NCBI GenBank assembly: GCA_018242665.1
Contig: JAFEBL010000010.1
Span: forward strand, 124,001 to 188,000
Reading direction: 5' to 3'
DNA length: 64,000 nucleotides
From: Nitrospira sp.
GTDB taxonomy: Bacteria > Nitrospirota > Nitrospiria > Nitrospirales > Nitrospiraceae
The translations under genes and the position numbers were made by a program. The notes beneath the pieces were generated by a model, which was not told the DNA's origin, made no database searches, and saw only the letters and a program-made list of their open reading frames with translations. Shown here one piece after another: positions 24,530-34,320 of the stretch. Numbering within the stretch: the stretch's first letter is position 1; each line of letters starts with the position of its first letter.

Positions 24530-25354
24530 ATGAGAGCAGGATTTCGAATCAGAGGACTAGTCAGCCTAGTCGGTCTCTTGATCGGGCTGGGTGCCGTGAT
24601 CGAACCGGTCCAGGCACAGCCGGAGACCATCACCATCGCAGCCGCCAATAGCTTGAAGGACGCCCTACGGAAAGTCCTTCCGTTGTTCGAAGCGGAACGC
24701 CGAAACATCACTGTGCGGGTGATTTACGGTCCATCGCAAACACTCCGCAATCAAATCGAACAGGGGGCCCCGGTCGATATTTTCCTGCCGTCGCTGTTCG
24801 AGGAAATCGATCAACTGGAAGGCAAGGGGCTGATCATTCAAGGGACCAAACGCGCGTTCGCGGCGACCTCGCTGGTCCTGATCACAGGGACGACTCTCCC
24901 CGCTCCGATCAGCTCGATTCAGGACCTGCAAACCACTCCGATTCGCCGTATCGCCGTTGGCGACCCGAAAACTTCTTCGGTGGGAAAAGTCGCCGCGCAG
25001 TTTCTAAAGTACAGCAAGCTCGAGCCGAAGCTGAAGTCACAATACGTGCTCGGTGAACACTCTCGAGCCGTCCTCGACCTGGTGGCCAAAGGCGAGGCCG
25101 AAATCGGCGTGGTCTATCGTACCGACGCGATTTCCAATCCAAGCGTTCGTATCCTCGATACCGCACCCGTCGGCTCCCACACTCCGGTGCGGTATGGCGT
25201 CGCCGCCGCCTGGACGGCACAGAACATCTCTGCCGCCGGCGATTTCATTGAATTTCTCCTGAGTCCTACGATCCAAACCCTATTGCAGGAATTCGGATTC
25301 GACCGCGTGTCTCCCGAAGTCGGATTCGCTCAACGAGAAGAGGTGAAACCATGA
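24530..25354 (+). CDS. modA: Molybdate/tungstate-binding periplasmic protein (ModA family)
   Basis: The product is 274 residues from the ATG at 24530 behind GGAGG. The signal peptide ends at VQAQPE. The mature protein begins TITIAAANSLKDALRKVLP, the ModA motif with the oxyanion-binding Ser/Asn, followed by VRVIYGPSQTLRNQIEQGAPVD, IAVGDPKTSSVGKVA and a second-lobe EAEIGVVYRTDAI. These match ModA-like sulphate/molybdate binding folds. No modB permease or classical modC is present in the window, so its partner is elsewhere or it hands ligand to a non-standard transporter. The stop overlaps the next gene's start by 4 bases. Confidence 0.88.
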   Translation: MRAGFRIRGLVSLVGLLIGLGAVIEPVQAQPETITIAAANSLKDALRKVLPLFEAERRNITVRVIYGPSQTLRNQIEQGAPVDIFLPSLFEEIDQLEGKGLIIQGTKRAFAATSLVLITGTTLPAPISSIQDLQTTPIRRIAVGDPKTSSVGKVAAQFLKYSKLEPKLKSQYVLGEHSRAVLDLVAKGEAEIGVVYRTDAISNPSVRILDTAPVGSHTPVRYGVAAAWTAQNISAAGDFIEFLLSPTIQTLLQEFGFDRVSPEVGFAQREEVKP

Positions 25355-26085
25355 ACGGCATCAGGCTCGCACGACGGCGATCGGCAACTCATCGCACCAG
25401 ACTTCTCCTTACCGTGATCGGTGTGATAGTCGCGGCTGGTTGCGCGACACAGGTCCAGGCGCCGCCCAAGACGGTCTATCAATCGGGCTTGAATCAAGTT
25501 CGAATCGAACAGGATCCGGCATCGACAACCAACACTCACCCGGCCTCGTTGACTGCGACGGAAGTGGGTACGTTGTTACGAGGCGTGCGGATCTGGGAGC
25601 GGCGCAATCCGCTGCATCGGCTCTTCGTCGGGCAGGCAGACAAGACTCGGGCCTTTCGCGACAGCGAAATCGCGACCCTCGCACCGGCCCTGTCGAAAGC
25701 CTTGTCGCAGGCGTCGCCTTCGGATCGTGTCTACTACCATCTGAGCCATGCGACCGAACATGGCGACGAGGAGACGACCACGGGATGGTTGTCGATACAA
25801 GACACGACGCTACATCTGGCCTTGCGTGAAGCACACGACCGGCATGGACCCGGGCCCGATATCAGCAAATATGACCGACAGATGCCGAATGTGCCGCAAC
25901 GATCTCCGGCCTTTGACGCTACCTTTGAGCCGGAAGAGTTCCTGGTGAAGGTCCGGTCAGGCGGGGGGCTCTTTGCCCCAGATCAACAGGAAGAACTGTT
26001 CATTCAATACCGGGATGCGTTGGCTGCGATGCCTGCGCAACCTGGACTGGAACGAGATACCAAACCGGCCCCGGAACATCACTGA
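25351..26085 (+). CDS. Lipoprotein of unknown function downstream of modA
   Basis: This 244-residue protein overlaps modA by the ATGA tetranucleotide. A signal peptide with lipobox VAAGC (Cys at about residue 31) is visible. The mature part contains RIWERRNPLHRLFVGQ, a segment DRVYYHLSHATEHGDEETTTGWL and an FEPEEFLVKV strand. It has a mixed alpha/beta look without recognisable catalytic residues, and I do not recognise the family. Translational coupling to modA suggests a role at the envelope in the same oxyanion pathway. Confidence 0.75.
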   Translation: MNGIRLARRRSATHRTRLLLTVIGVIVAAGCATQVQAPPKTVYQSGLNQVRIEQDPASTTNTHPASLTATEVGTLLRGVRIWERRNPLHRLFVGQADKTRAFRDSEIATLAPALSKALSQASPSDRVYYHLSHATEHGDEETTTGWLSIQDTTLHLALREAHDRHGPGPDISKYDRQMPNVPQRSPAFDATFEPEEFLVKVRSGGGLFAPDQQEELFIQYRDALAAMPAQPGLERDTKPAPEHH

Positions 26086-26110
26086 GCGGCCGAGAAAGAA
26101 GGGAGCACCC

Positions 26111-26413
26111 ATGTCACTCCTGGTCGTTGGCGGTGATTCGGTCGATGGAATCACGGAGCGGGCACAGGCCGGCGGCCACGGATGTGTCGAACACTGGAGC
26201 GGACGGAAGACGCGCGACGTGGTGAAAGCCATCCCCAAGAAGACGATAGCCGTCGTGGTGGTGCTCGATCGAGTCAACCACACGCTGGCTCGGAAGGTGC
26301 GCGCCGAAGCCACCAGGCTCGGCCTTCCCGTCTTCTTCCAAAAACTGGGCCATGTCGGGACCACCGCCAACCGGCCTCTGGATGTCACGCAGTGGCTCGC
26401 CGGCAGAGAGTAA
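26111..26413 (+). CDS. DUF2325 small protein
   Basis: This 100-residue protein starts at the ATG at 26111 behind AAGGGAG; the frame extends upstream, but that part overlaps the lipoprotein gene. The sequence begins MSLLVVGGDSVDGI and continues with a Rossmann-like pattern, including AVVVVLDRVNHTLARKVRAEA and FFQKLGHVG, as in the DUF2325 family. The biochemical role of that family is not established. It sits 25 bases after the lipoprotein, at the end of the porin-modA unit. Confidence 0.7.
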   Translation: MSLLVVGGDSVDGITERAQAGGHGCVEHWSGRKTRDVVKAIPKKTIAVVVVLDRVNHTLARKVRAEATRLGLPVFFQKLGHVGTTANRPLDVTQWLAGRE

Positions 26414-26638
26414 CCACGCGGTCATGCTCCAACGAAACCATCACTGGATGGGACTGCGTCTCCGCCGCACTCTTTACCCCCGGGGACCGGACGAAAACTG
26501 TAGCCGGAGGAGAACGCGAACGATGATTCTGTCCGGACAAGGAGTGGGCACGCATCACGGGGGCCTGGCTGACCGGCCCCTGGCTGACTGGCACCAAGCT
26601 GGTCACTGTGGTACCGTAGGCGTTCACACGAGGCCTGC

Positions 26639-28243
26639 ATGCGCTGGCTCCATGACCGTTCGATCGGACAGAAATTCTTCCTCTCCTTCGGAGTCATTCT
26701 CAGCCTTCTGGCGTTGAGCCTCACGGCGCTTCTGGTCTACCTCAGCCGCATCAACAGCTATGTCGACCGCCACAAACGGATCACGGTGCCGGCCATCGTC
26801 ACGGCGGCGTCCATGCAGCGCTCGGCCTATGATATGAATCTCACCCTGCACCTGTTCCTGGAACAGATGACAAAAACCGGGGTCGACGACACCATCACCC
26901 ACCTGACCAGGCATGCCGATGAGATCCATCGTTCCCTGCAGCTGTATCGCTCCACGCATGCAGCGCGTACCCATCCGATCCTCCTGGGGATGCTGAATCA
27001 ACATCAACGACTGGACCTGGCCGATCAGGAAGATCTGGCCGTGGCCGAGATTGATCGCGCACTGCAGGAGTTGAACGGCTTGTGGGGCGCGGCGCTCATG
27101 CAGCCGCAGACCCCTGGTGCCACCCAGTCGGCAACGACCAAGGCCGATGCCCTCATCGCGACCTTGACCCACAACCTCGATCAACTGGTCGCCGCCCACC
27201 GCGACATTGACGTCGAAATGAAAATCGAAGGGGACCGGCTGCTGCAGCAGGCCCGGATGATTGCACTAGGGCTGGTCGCTGTCCTCGGGCTCGTCATCGG
27301 CGTGATCTACGTCTCGGTCAACCGCCGGATTGCGAAACCGCTCCAGCGCCTCTCGATCACCGCGGACCGTGTCGCCCATCACGACCTGACGGCACAGTTC
27401 GAGTCCTGGCCGACCCGTGATGAAGTCGGCACCTTGGCAGCCTCCCTCTCCTCGATGCTAAAGAGTTTGCGCGAGCAAACGGCCGCCACTGCCAGAAAAA
27501 CCAAAGAGCTCGAAGCCTTTACCTACTCGGTCGCCCACGACCTCAAAGGGCCGCTGCGTGAGATCGAGGGTTTTTCTTCGCTCCTCGAAAAACGATTCCT
27601 CGAAGGCGGCGATGCCGAAACCCGCCACCACATCGAGGTCATCCGCCGGTCGTCGCTGCGACTCACCCACATGATCGACGCCCTGCTCAAATATTCGCGA
27701 CTGGAACAACAGGACCTGCCTCGGCAGCGTTTCAATGTGTTGGAGATGATCACGACGCTGATCACCGACCGGTTCAGCGGACTGCAAGTGCCGAAACCGA
27801 AAATTCAGGTGGCCCTGCCATTCGCCGATCTGTACGGGGAACCGGTCAGCATCCGCCAGGCGATCGCCAACCTGCTCGACAATGCCGCAAAATTTTCCCG
27901 TCAGACCACCGCCCCTACAATCACCATCGGCGGCACCAGGACAAACGACGAACGGATTCTCTGGGTGCAGGACAACGGCATCGGCTTCGATCCCGCACAG
28001 ACCGACAAGATTTTTGGCCTGTTCGAACGGCTACACGGCCCGCAGGACTATGAAGGCACGGGAGTGGGATTGGCGATCGTCAAACTGGTGATGGACAAAC
28101 ATGACGGACGCGTATGGGCGGAATCGGCCCCTGGGGCAGGCAGCAAATTCTCGCTGGCGTTTCCTGAACGGGCCGAGATCGTCCTGGAGCGAGCATCATC
28201 GCCCTCACCGGCATCCCTACCCACCCATAGGCCTTCAGCCTGA
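26639..28243 (+). CDS. Membrane-bound sensor histidine kinase
   Basis: The product is 534 residues. It has TM1 at about 13-36, a periplasmic four-helix-bundle-like sensor (37-205), TM2 at 207-228 and a HAMP linker (229-282). A HisKA helix carries the phospho-acceptor His300 in YSVAHDLKGPLREIEG. The HATPase domain has N (LLDNAAKF), G1 (DNGIGFDP) and G2 (GTGVGLAI) boxes. This arrangement resembles phytochrome-like/bacteriophytochrome output kinases with a chemoreceptor-like sensor. The response regulator gene starts 5 bases later. The signal is unknown. Confidence 0.92.
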   Translation: MRWLHDRSIGQKFFLSFGVILSLLALSLTALLVYLSRINSYVDRHKRITVPAIVTAASMQRSAYDMNLTLHLFLEQMTKTGVDDTITHLTRHADEIHRSLQLYRSTHAARTHPILLGMLNQHQRLDLADQEDLAVAEIDRALQELNGLWGAALMQPQTPGATQSATTKADALIATLTHNLDQLVAAHRDIDVEMKIEGDRLLQQARMIALGLVAVLGLVIGVIYVSVNRRIAKPLQRLSITADRVAHHDLTAQFESWPTRDEVGTLAASLSSMLKSLREQTAATARKTKELEAFTYSVAHDLKGPLREIEGFSSLLEKRFLEGGDAETRHHIEVIRRSSLRLTHMIDALLKYSRLEQQDLPRQRFNVLEMITTLITDRFSGLQVPKPKIQVALPFADLYGEPVSIRQAIANLLDNAAKFSRQTTAPTITIGGTRTNDERILWVQDNGIGFDPAQTDKIFGLFERLHGPQDYEGTGVGLAIVKLVMDKHDGRVWAESAPGAGSKFSLAFPERAEIVLERASSPSPASLPTHRPSA

Positions 28244-28248
28244 CGATC

Positions 28249-29607
28249 ATGAGCACAGAACGCATCCGTACCCTCATCATTGATGACGAAGAATTTGTCC
28301 GCCTGGTTGTCGAGCAGGCGCTCCGTGAGGAAGGGTGCGACACACGGACTGCACGCGGTGGACAGGAGGGGCTCGATGCGCTTCGCACCGGCGACTTCGA
28401 CTGTGTCATCACCGATCTGCGAATGCCCGGCGTCGACGGGCGGGCCGTGCTCCGCTGGATCAAAGACCATCAACCGGATGTGGATGTCATCGTCCTGACC
28501 GGCCATGGCGACGTCAAGGACGCCGTGGCGGCCATCAAGGACGGGGCTTGGGATTTTCTCTTGAAAGATATTCCGTTTGATGGAGCCGCCGTAAAGGCCG
28601 CCTTGGCCAAACTGCGCACCGTGCGTGAACTCCGCCGGGAGAATCTGGCTGCCCGCCACGGCGGATATAAGAAGGATGCCGTCATCGATGGCCCCAGCGC
28701 GGCCTGGCAGCGGGTGCGAACCTCCATCAGCCAGGTGGCGCCGTCTCAGGCTCCGGTTCTCATACAAGGCGAAACCGGTTGTGGAAAGGAAGTGGTCGCA
28801 CGACTGCTCCATGCGCAGAGCCGCCGCGCCGCGGGCCCCTGCATCGCCGTCAACTGCGGCGCGGTCAGCCGCGAGTTGTTGGAAAGCGAATTGTTCGGCT
28901 ACGAAAAAGGTGCCTTCACCGGCGCCACGGCGGCGAAGCCCGGCCTGATCGCGGCAGCCGAGGGTGGGTCGCTGTTTTTGGATGAAGTCGGAGAAATGCC
29001 TGGACCGATGCAAGTCAGCCTCCTGCGTTTTCTTGACAGGAGTGAATACCGTCCGGTAGGGAGCACAAGAACCCTCCGGGCCGATGTGCGCATCCTTTGC
29101 GCCACGAACCGCGATCTGCAGGAACTCGTGCTGCAAGGCCGGTTTCGTGACGACCTGCTCTATCGCATCAACACCATCACGCTGAAAGTCCCCCCGCTGC
29201 GGGAACGGCCCGAAGATATCGCCCCGCTGGCAACCCTCATGCTGGAAACGCTCCGCCTTCCCGGCACCGCAACGAGAGCCTTCACGGCCGACGGCCTCAC
29301 AGCTTTGACCGCCTATCCCTGGCCCGGCAACATCAGAGAGCTGCGCAACGTCATCGAGCGCATCCTGCTGATGAGTCCGCACAGCGGCCCGATCACCGGC
29401 GAAGAGGTCCGACACATGCTGCCTGATTCCGCTACCGAGACCACCGCCGCTGATCTGAGGCTCCTGCCGCTCGACGAAGTCGAACGCTTCCACATCCAGG
29501 GAGTCCTGAACGCAAGCGGCGGCAACAAGAGCAAGGCCGCGCAGATCCTTAGGATCGACTACAAGACGCTCCTCACCAAATTGAAGAAATACGACGCGGA
29601 GCGCTAG
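28249..29607 (+). CDS. NtrC-family sigma-54-dependent response regulator
   Basis: The product is 452 residues. Its receiver domain (1-120) has acidic residues at 12-14, phospho-acceptor Asp56 and a conserved Lys (LLKD). The AAA+ domain has Walker A GETGCGKE (174-181), the sigma-54 contact loop GAFTGA (221-226), Walker B LFLDEVGE and the arginine-finger region. A Fis-type helix-turn-helix forms the C-terminus (GGNKSKAAQILRIDYKTLLTKL). All elements needed for sigma-54 activation are intact. It forms a two-component pair with the kinase at 26639. No clear sigma-54 promoter was found by eye nearby. Confidence 0.95.
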   Translation: MSTERIRTLIIDDEEFVRLVVEQALREEGCDTRTARGGQEGLDALRTGDFDCVITDLRMPGVDGRAVLRWIKDHQPDVDVIVLTGHGDVKDAVAAIKDGAWDFLLKDIPFDGAAVKAALAKLRTVRELRRENLAARHGGYKKDAVIDGPSAAWQRVRTSISQVAPSQAPVLIQGETGCGKEVVARLLHAQSRRAAGPCIAVNCGAVSRELLESELFGYEKGAFTGATAAKPGLIAAAEGGSLFLDEVGEMPGPMQVSLLRFLDRSEYRPVGSTRTLRADVRILCATNRDLQELVLQGRFRDDLLYRINTITLKVPPLRERPEDIAPLATLMLETLRLPGTATRAFTADGLTALTAYPWPGNIRELRNVIERILLMSPHSGPITGEEVRHMLPDSATETTAADLRLLPLDEVERFHIQGVLNASGGNKSKAAQILRIDYKTLLTKLKKYDAER

Positions 29608-29661
29608 CGCCGGATTCTTCCGACGGCAGGCTCGACGCCACGCTTCCACCCCCGCAAACCG

Positions 29662-32055
29662 TCAGGCTTTCTTCTGCTGGGCACGCGCCATCGCCAAGGC
29701 AAAGGCGTTCACCGGTTGAGGACTGTTGGCCGACCCCCGTGAGGTGTCCGCGGGGCGACGGTCACGGGGGCTGCCGGTATGGGAATCAGGTTGGGACGAT
29801 GTCGCCGCCATATCGTCCATGCGCATCGTCAGCGCGATCCGTTGGCGCGGCACATCGACGGATAACACCTTCACTTTGACGATCTGGCCCGGCTTCACGA
29901 CCTCATGTGGATCCTTCACGAACTTGTTTGCCAGGGCCGACACATGGACGAGACCATCCTGGTGCACACCGATATCGACGAAGGCCCCGAACGCCGCGAC
30001 GTTGGTCACCACGCCTTCGAGCACCATGCCGGCCTGCAAATCCGCGAGTGATTCCACGCCCTCACGAAATGTCGCGGTCTTGAATTCCGGGCGCGGGTCA
30101 CGGCCAGGCTTTTCCAACTCGGTGAGAATATCCCGCACCGTCGGTAAACCGAACGTGTCGTCCGTAAAGTCTTGGGGCGCGAGGTCTTTCAAGACCGACG
30201 GCTTCCCCATGACATCGACAATCCCCTTCTGCAGGCGGGACAACATGCGCTCGACCACCGGATAGGCCTCCGGATGGACGGCGGAACGATCCAAAGGGTT
30301 GTCGCCGTTATTGATCCGCAAGAATCCTGCCGCCTGCTCGAAGGTCTTTTCGCCTAAGCGCGGAACCTTGCGAATCATCATGCGATTGGGAAACGGACCG
30401 TGCGTATCCCGATACTCGACGATGTTTTGCGCCAGCACCCGGTTCAACCCTGACACTCGAGCTAACAACGGCGCCGAGGCGGTATTCACATCCACGCCGA
30501 CCGCGTTGACGCAGTCTTCGACCGTCGCATCAAGCGACCGCGCCAGCGCCCGCTGATTGACGTCGTGTTGATACTGCCCCACCCCGATGGATTTGGGATC
30601 GATCTTCACCAACTCGGCGAGCGGATCCTGCAGTCTTCTGGCAATGGACACGGCGCCGCGCAAACTGACATCCAGCGCGGGAAATTCCGCGGCCGCGAAG
30701 GCCGAGGCCGAATACACGGACGCGCCCGCTTCGCTCACCACGATTTTGGCCACCTTCTGTTCCGGCTTCCGCTCCGCCACCACCTTGATCACCTCAACAG
30801 CCAGCTTGTCCGTCTCACGACTGGCGGTGCCATTGCCGATCGAAATCAATTCGACCCCGTGCCGGATCACCAAGTCGACGAGGGTTGCCAGCGCTCCGTG
30901 CCAGTCGTTGCGAGGTTGATGCGGATAGATCGTGGTGGTGTCGAGGAGTTTTCCCGTGGCATCCACCACCGCCACCTTGCAGCCGGTACGAATACCAGGG
31001 TCAAGGCCGAGCACCGCTTTGGGACCGGCCGGCGCGGCAAGCAGGAGCTCGTGGAGATTGCGACCGAAAATCTTGATCGCCTCCGCTTCCGCCGCCTCCC
31101 TCACCTGTAGCAGCAACTCGGTGCTGAGATGCAGATGCACCTTCACCCGCCAGGCCCAGTAACAGACATCGTTGAGCCATTTGTCGGCGCGCCGGCCTTT
31201 GTTCTCAATGCCGAAATGGGTCGCAATGAGCGCGGCGCAGGGATGTGGCACCTGGGCATCGAGCGTGTCACCCAGACCAAGGTCCAGTTTCAGCACGCCC
31301 AACGTCCGGCCACGGAACATGGCTAAGGCTCGATGGGAAGGAATCGTGCGAATGGTTTCAGAATAGGCGTAGTAGTCGCGGAACTTTTCTTCTTCGGCCG
31401 TCTCTTTGCCCGGCAGAACCGTCGACGTCACGATCCCTTCATTCCACAACTTGGTCCGCAGGGTCGCGAGCAGATCGGCGGTTTCGGCGAATCGTTCGAC
31501 GAGAATATCGCGGGCGCCTTCCAATGCGGCCTTTGTGTCCGGCACATTGATCGCCTCGACACCTTCGGCCGCAGCCACCACCTTCACGTATTTCGCCGCT
31601 TCTTGTTCGGGATCGAGCGTTGGATCGGCCAGCAACGCGTCTGCCAGAGGCTCCAGTCCCGCCTCGCGTGCAATCTGCGCCTTGGTTCGGCGCTTGGGCT
31701 TGAACGGCAAATAGATATCTTCCACCACCTGTTTCGTCGCGGCCTGTTCGATGGCACGGCGCAGCTCGTCGGTCAGTTTGCCCTGTTCTTCGATCGAGGC
31801 CAGGATCGTCTGCCGCCGTTCTTCGAGTTCACGCAGATACAACAGCCGTTCTTCCAATGTACGGAGATGCGTGTCATCTAAATTATTGGTCGCCTCTTTG
31901 CGGTACCGCGCAATGAACGGCACGGTCGCGCCGCCATCCAGCAGGGTCACCGCCGCTGATACTTGCGGTGAGGTGACGCCGAGTTCTTTGGCGAGCAGAT
32001 CGACAATACGTTGCTGGGCTTCGGCGGAAATAGTCGGCGTCGTGGAGGCAGTCAT
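29662..32055 (-). CDS. tex: Tex-type S1 RNA-binding transcription accessory protein
   Basis: The product is 797 residues, the usual Tex length. The N-terminal helical region has the typical [19 protein letters not shown] motif. The YqgF-like core has [17 protein letters not shown], followed by HhH motifs ([21 protein letters not shown] and FLRI...[11 protein letters not shown]). The S1 domain at about 660-735 shows [22 protein letters not shown] short, variable tail ends the protein. Tex proteins bind nucleic acid and influence transcription processivity. The gene converges with the response regulator and diverges from kup. Confidence 0.96.
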   Translation of the reverse strand: MTASTTPTISAEAQQRIVDLLAKELGVTSPQVSAAVTLLDGGATVPFIARYRKEATNNLDDTHLRTLEERLLYLRELEERRQTILASIEEQGKLTDELRRAIEQAATKQVVEDIYLPFKPKRRTKAQIAREAGLEPLADALLADPTLDPEQEAAKYVKVVAAAEGVEAINVPDTKAALEGARDILVERFAETADLLATLRTKLWNEGIVTSTVLPGKETAEEEKFRDYYAYSETIRTIPSHRALAMFRGRTLGVLKLDLGLGDTLDAQVPHPCAALIATHFGIENKGRRADKWLNDVCYWAWRVKVHLHLSTELLLQVREAAEAEAIKIFGRNLHELLLAAPAGPKAVLGLDPGIRTGCKVAVVDATGKLLDTTTIYPHQPRNDWHGALATLVDLVIRHGVELISIGNGTASRETDKLAVEVIKVVAERKPEQKVAKIVVSEAGASVYSASAFAAAEFPALDVSLRGAVSIARRLQDPLAELVKIDPKSIGVGQYQHDVNQRALARSLDATVEDCVNAVGVDVNTASAPLLARVSGLNRVLAQNIVEYRDTHGPFPNRMMIRKVPRLGEKTFEQAAGFLRINNGDNPLDRSAVHPEAYPVVERMLSRLQKGIVDVMGKPSVLKDLAPQDFTDDTFGLPTVRDILTELEKPGRDPRPEFKTATFREGVESLADLQAGMVLEGVVTNVAAFGAFVDIGVHQDGLVHVSALANKFVKDPHEVVKPGQIVKVKVLSVDVPRQRIALTMRMDDMAATSSQPDSHTGSPRDRRPADTSRGSANSPQPVNAFALAMARAQQKKA

Positions 32056-32367
32056 GGGCGTCTAACAGGCTTTCCGAAAGCGAGGCGTGGCCGGATCACA
32101 TCCCACCGGTCTCACAGGCTTTCTTATCAGATGAAGTGGACGACTTCGGGCGGCGCGCTGGCGATGCCCTTGCGATGACCGGTCGGAATTTAGCAGAAGA
32201 CCCGAGGAACTTCCAGGCCGGAACCTACCTTGTGCCTCTCGCAGGATATCACCGTGATTCCACCTAGACGCTGGGCACCCCGGCATTCATGTGTCGGACA
32301 TGATATAGTCGCGTCCATCACCGAGAAGCCGCCTCAATGAACGGCCCTTGCACCCGGTGCCCCACGT
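32056..32367. other. Divergent intergenic region between tex and kup
   Basis: These 312 bases separate two divergent genes and presumably hold both promoters. On the plus strand a TATAGT at 32304-32309 could be a -10 element for kup, but no convincing -35 partner is visible. I see no small gene, RNA or long repeat. Confidence 0.3.
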
Positions 32368-34251
32368 ATGCAGAAACCCCTGCAGCCTTCATCCACGTCC
32401 GCATCCCTCACCGTCGCCGCCATGGGGGTGGTCTATGGAGACATCGGCACCAGCCCGCTGTATGCCCTGCGCGAGTGTTTTCATGAATCACATGGACTCG
32501 CGGTCTCGCCGGACAACGTGCTGGGCATCCTCTCGATGATCGTCTGGTCGCTCGTGCTCGTGGTCACGGTCAAGTATCTGCTCTTCGTCATGAAGGCTGA
32601 TAACGACGGCGAAGGGGGCATGCTGGCGCTCATGGCGCTCAGCCAACGCTCCCATCCGGCCAATCTGCGGAAGGGCCTGAGCCTGGTCGTCTCACTGGGG
32701 TTGGTCGGCGTTGCCTTTCTGTACAGCGATGGCATCATCACGCCCGCGATTTCCGTCCTCAGTGCGGTGGAGGGGCTGACGCTGGCCACTGATGTGTTCA
32801 CTCCCTACGTGCTCCCCATTACCGTCGGCCTTGTCGCCCTGCTCTTCATCATCCAGCGCCGCGGCTCCGGAGCCCTAGGAAGCGTCTTCGGCCCCATCAT
32901 GCTGGTCTGGTTCGCCGCCTTGGCCCTGCTCGGGCTGCACAGCCTGCTCCAAACGCCGACGGTACTGCTCGCGGCCAATCCGCTCTATGCCGCCAGGTTT
33001 CTTCTCCACCATGCCGGCATCGGGTTTCTCGTATTAGGCAGTGTCTTTCTGGTGCTGACGGGAGCCGAGGCGCTGTATGCAGACATGGGACATTTCGGAC
33101 GTCGTCCGATCCAGCTCGGCTGGTTCGCAGTCGCGTTGCCGGCACTGCTGTTGCAGTATTTCGGCCAGGGTGCGCTCTTGATGCGAAACCCGGCGGCGCT
33201 CGCCAATCCCTTTTATCACCTGGCGCCGGACTGGATGCTCTATCCGCTGATTGCGCTGGCGACCGTGGCGACGATCATCGCATCGCAGGCCATGTTGTCC
33301 GGCGCCTTCTCACTGACCTTGCAAGCCGTGCAACTCGGCTATCTTCCGCCGCTCCGGATTACGCACACCTCCGCGGAGCAGCATGGCCAAATCTACTTTG
33401 CCCTCCTGAACTGGCTGATGTTCGTCGGCACCGTCGGGCTGATCCTCTCCTTCGGATCGTCCAGCAACCTGGCTGCGGCCTACGGCATCGCCGTCTCCGG
33501 CTCCATGATCATCACCACATTGCTGATGTACCGTGTCACTCGCAGCCATTTGGGATGGAACGCGGCGCCCGCAATCCTCACGGTGGGGACATTCCTTTGT
33601 ATCGACCTCGCCTTTTTTCTCGCGAATGCGCAAAAGATTCCTCATGGCGGATGGTTTCCCTTGCTCCTCGGGGCGGCGATTTTTACCGTGATGAGCACCT
33701 GGGCGCGAGGTCGTGCGATCGTCGCCGAGCATCTGCGTGTTCAGTTCCCTCCCCTGCATCAATTTGTCACCGACGTCTTGTCGAGAGTGGAATGCCGGAC
33801 AGCGGGTCGCGCCCTGTTCCTGTCCCAACAACCGGACATCACCCCACCGGCCCTGCTACAGAATGTCCGCCACAACAAGTCGATCCACGAGCATGTGTAT
33901 ATCCTCACGGTCCGCACAGAGCACGTGCCATTCGTTCCCGCACAAGCACCGTTGGAAATCACGGTGATCCAAGAACATCTCTTTCAAGTGATCGCCCGTT
34001 GCGGCTTCATGGAGACCCCGGACATTCCGCGCGTGCTGACGCAACTGGCCGCGCAGGGTCATGCGCTGCCGCTACACGATACGACCTTCTTCCTGAGCAG
34101 AATTACATTTTTGGCAACCCCCAAGCCGGGGATGGCCATCTGGCGGGAGAAACTCTTTGTGGTGCTATCGCGCAATACCCAACGCGCCAGTTCCTACTTC
34201 CATTTGCCGTCGGAGCAGGTGGTCGAGATCGGATTGGTATTGGAGATTTGA
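32368..34251 (+). CDS. kup: Kup-type low-affinity potassium transporter
   Basis: The product is 627 residues, normal for the family. The N-terminal signature GVVYGDIGTSPLYALRECF is diagnostic. About twelve membrane helices follow, with the DGEGG motif (ADNDGEGGMLAL) and GALYADMGHFG-like EALYADMGHFG. The last 150 residues are a cytosolic beta-rich domain (IHEHVYILTVRTEHVPF and YFHLPSEQVVEIG). It imports K+ together with protons. It faces trmL tail to tail across 69 bases. Confidence 0.96.
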   Translation: MQKPLQPSSTSASLTVAAMGVVYGDIGTSPLYALRECFHESHGLAVSPDNVLGILSMIVWSLVLVVTVKYLLFVMKADNDGEGGMLALMALSQRSHPANLRKGLSLVVSLGLVGVAFLYSDGIITPAISVLSAVEGLTLATDVFTPYVLPITVGLVALLFIIQRRGSGALGSVFGPIMLVWFAALALLGLHSLLQTPTVLLAANPLYAARFLLHHAGIGFLVLGSVFLVLTGAEALYADMGHFGRRPIQLGWFAVALPALLLQYFGQGALLMRNPAALANPFYHLAPDWMLYPLIALATVATIIASQAMLSGAFSLTLQAVQLGYLPPLRITHTSAEQHGQIYFALLNWLMFVGTVGLILSFGSSSNLAAAYGIAVSGSMIITTLLMYRVTRSHLGWNAAPAILTVGTFLCIDLAFFLANAQKIPHGGWFPLLLGAAIFTVMSTWARGRAIVAEHLRVQFPPLHQFVTDVLSRVECRTAGRALFLSQQPDITPPALLQNVRHNKSIHEHVYILTVRTEHVPFVPAQAPLEITVIQEHLFQVIARCGFMETPDIPRVLTQLAAQGHALPLHDTTFFLSRITFLATPKPGMAIWREKLFVVLSRNTQRASSYFHLPSEQVVEIGLVLEI

Positions 34252-34320
34252 CTTCCCAGCGAGCTTGTCCTGAAACGCTCCATCTGCCTGGTGGATGGCA
34301 AGAGCGAGATTCGAGAAACA

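Noticed and set aside
26414-26638. Small gene or sigma-54 promoter between the DUF2325 gene and the kinase
   Set aside because: TGGCACC at about 26588 has no TTGC partner at the right spacing, and the ATG at 26523 leads into a frame that overlaps the kinase without family resemblance.
28048-29649. 533-codon minus-strand frame opposite the NtrC-type regulator
   Set aside because: Shadow of a gene with intact Walker A, GAFTGA and Fis helix motifs on the plus strand.
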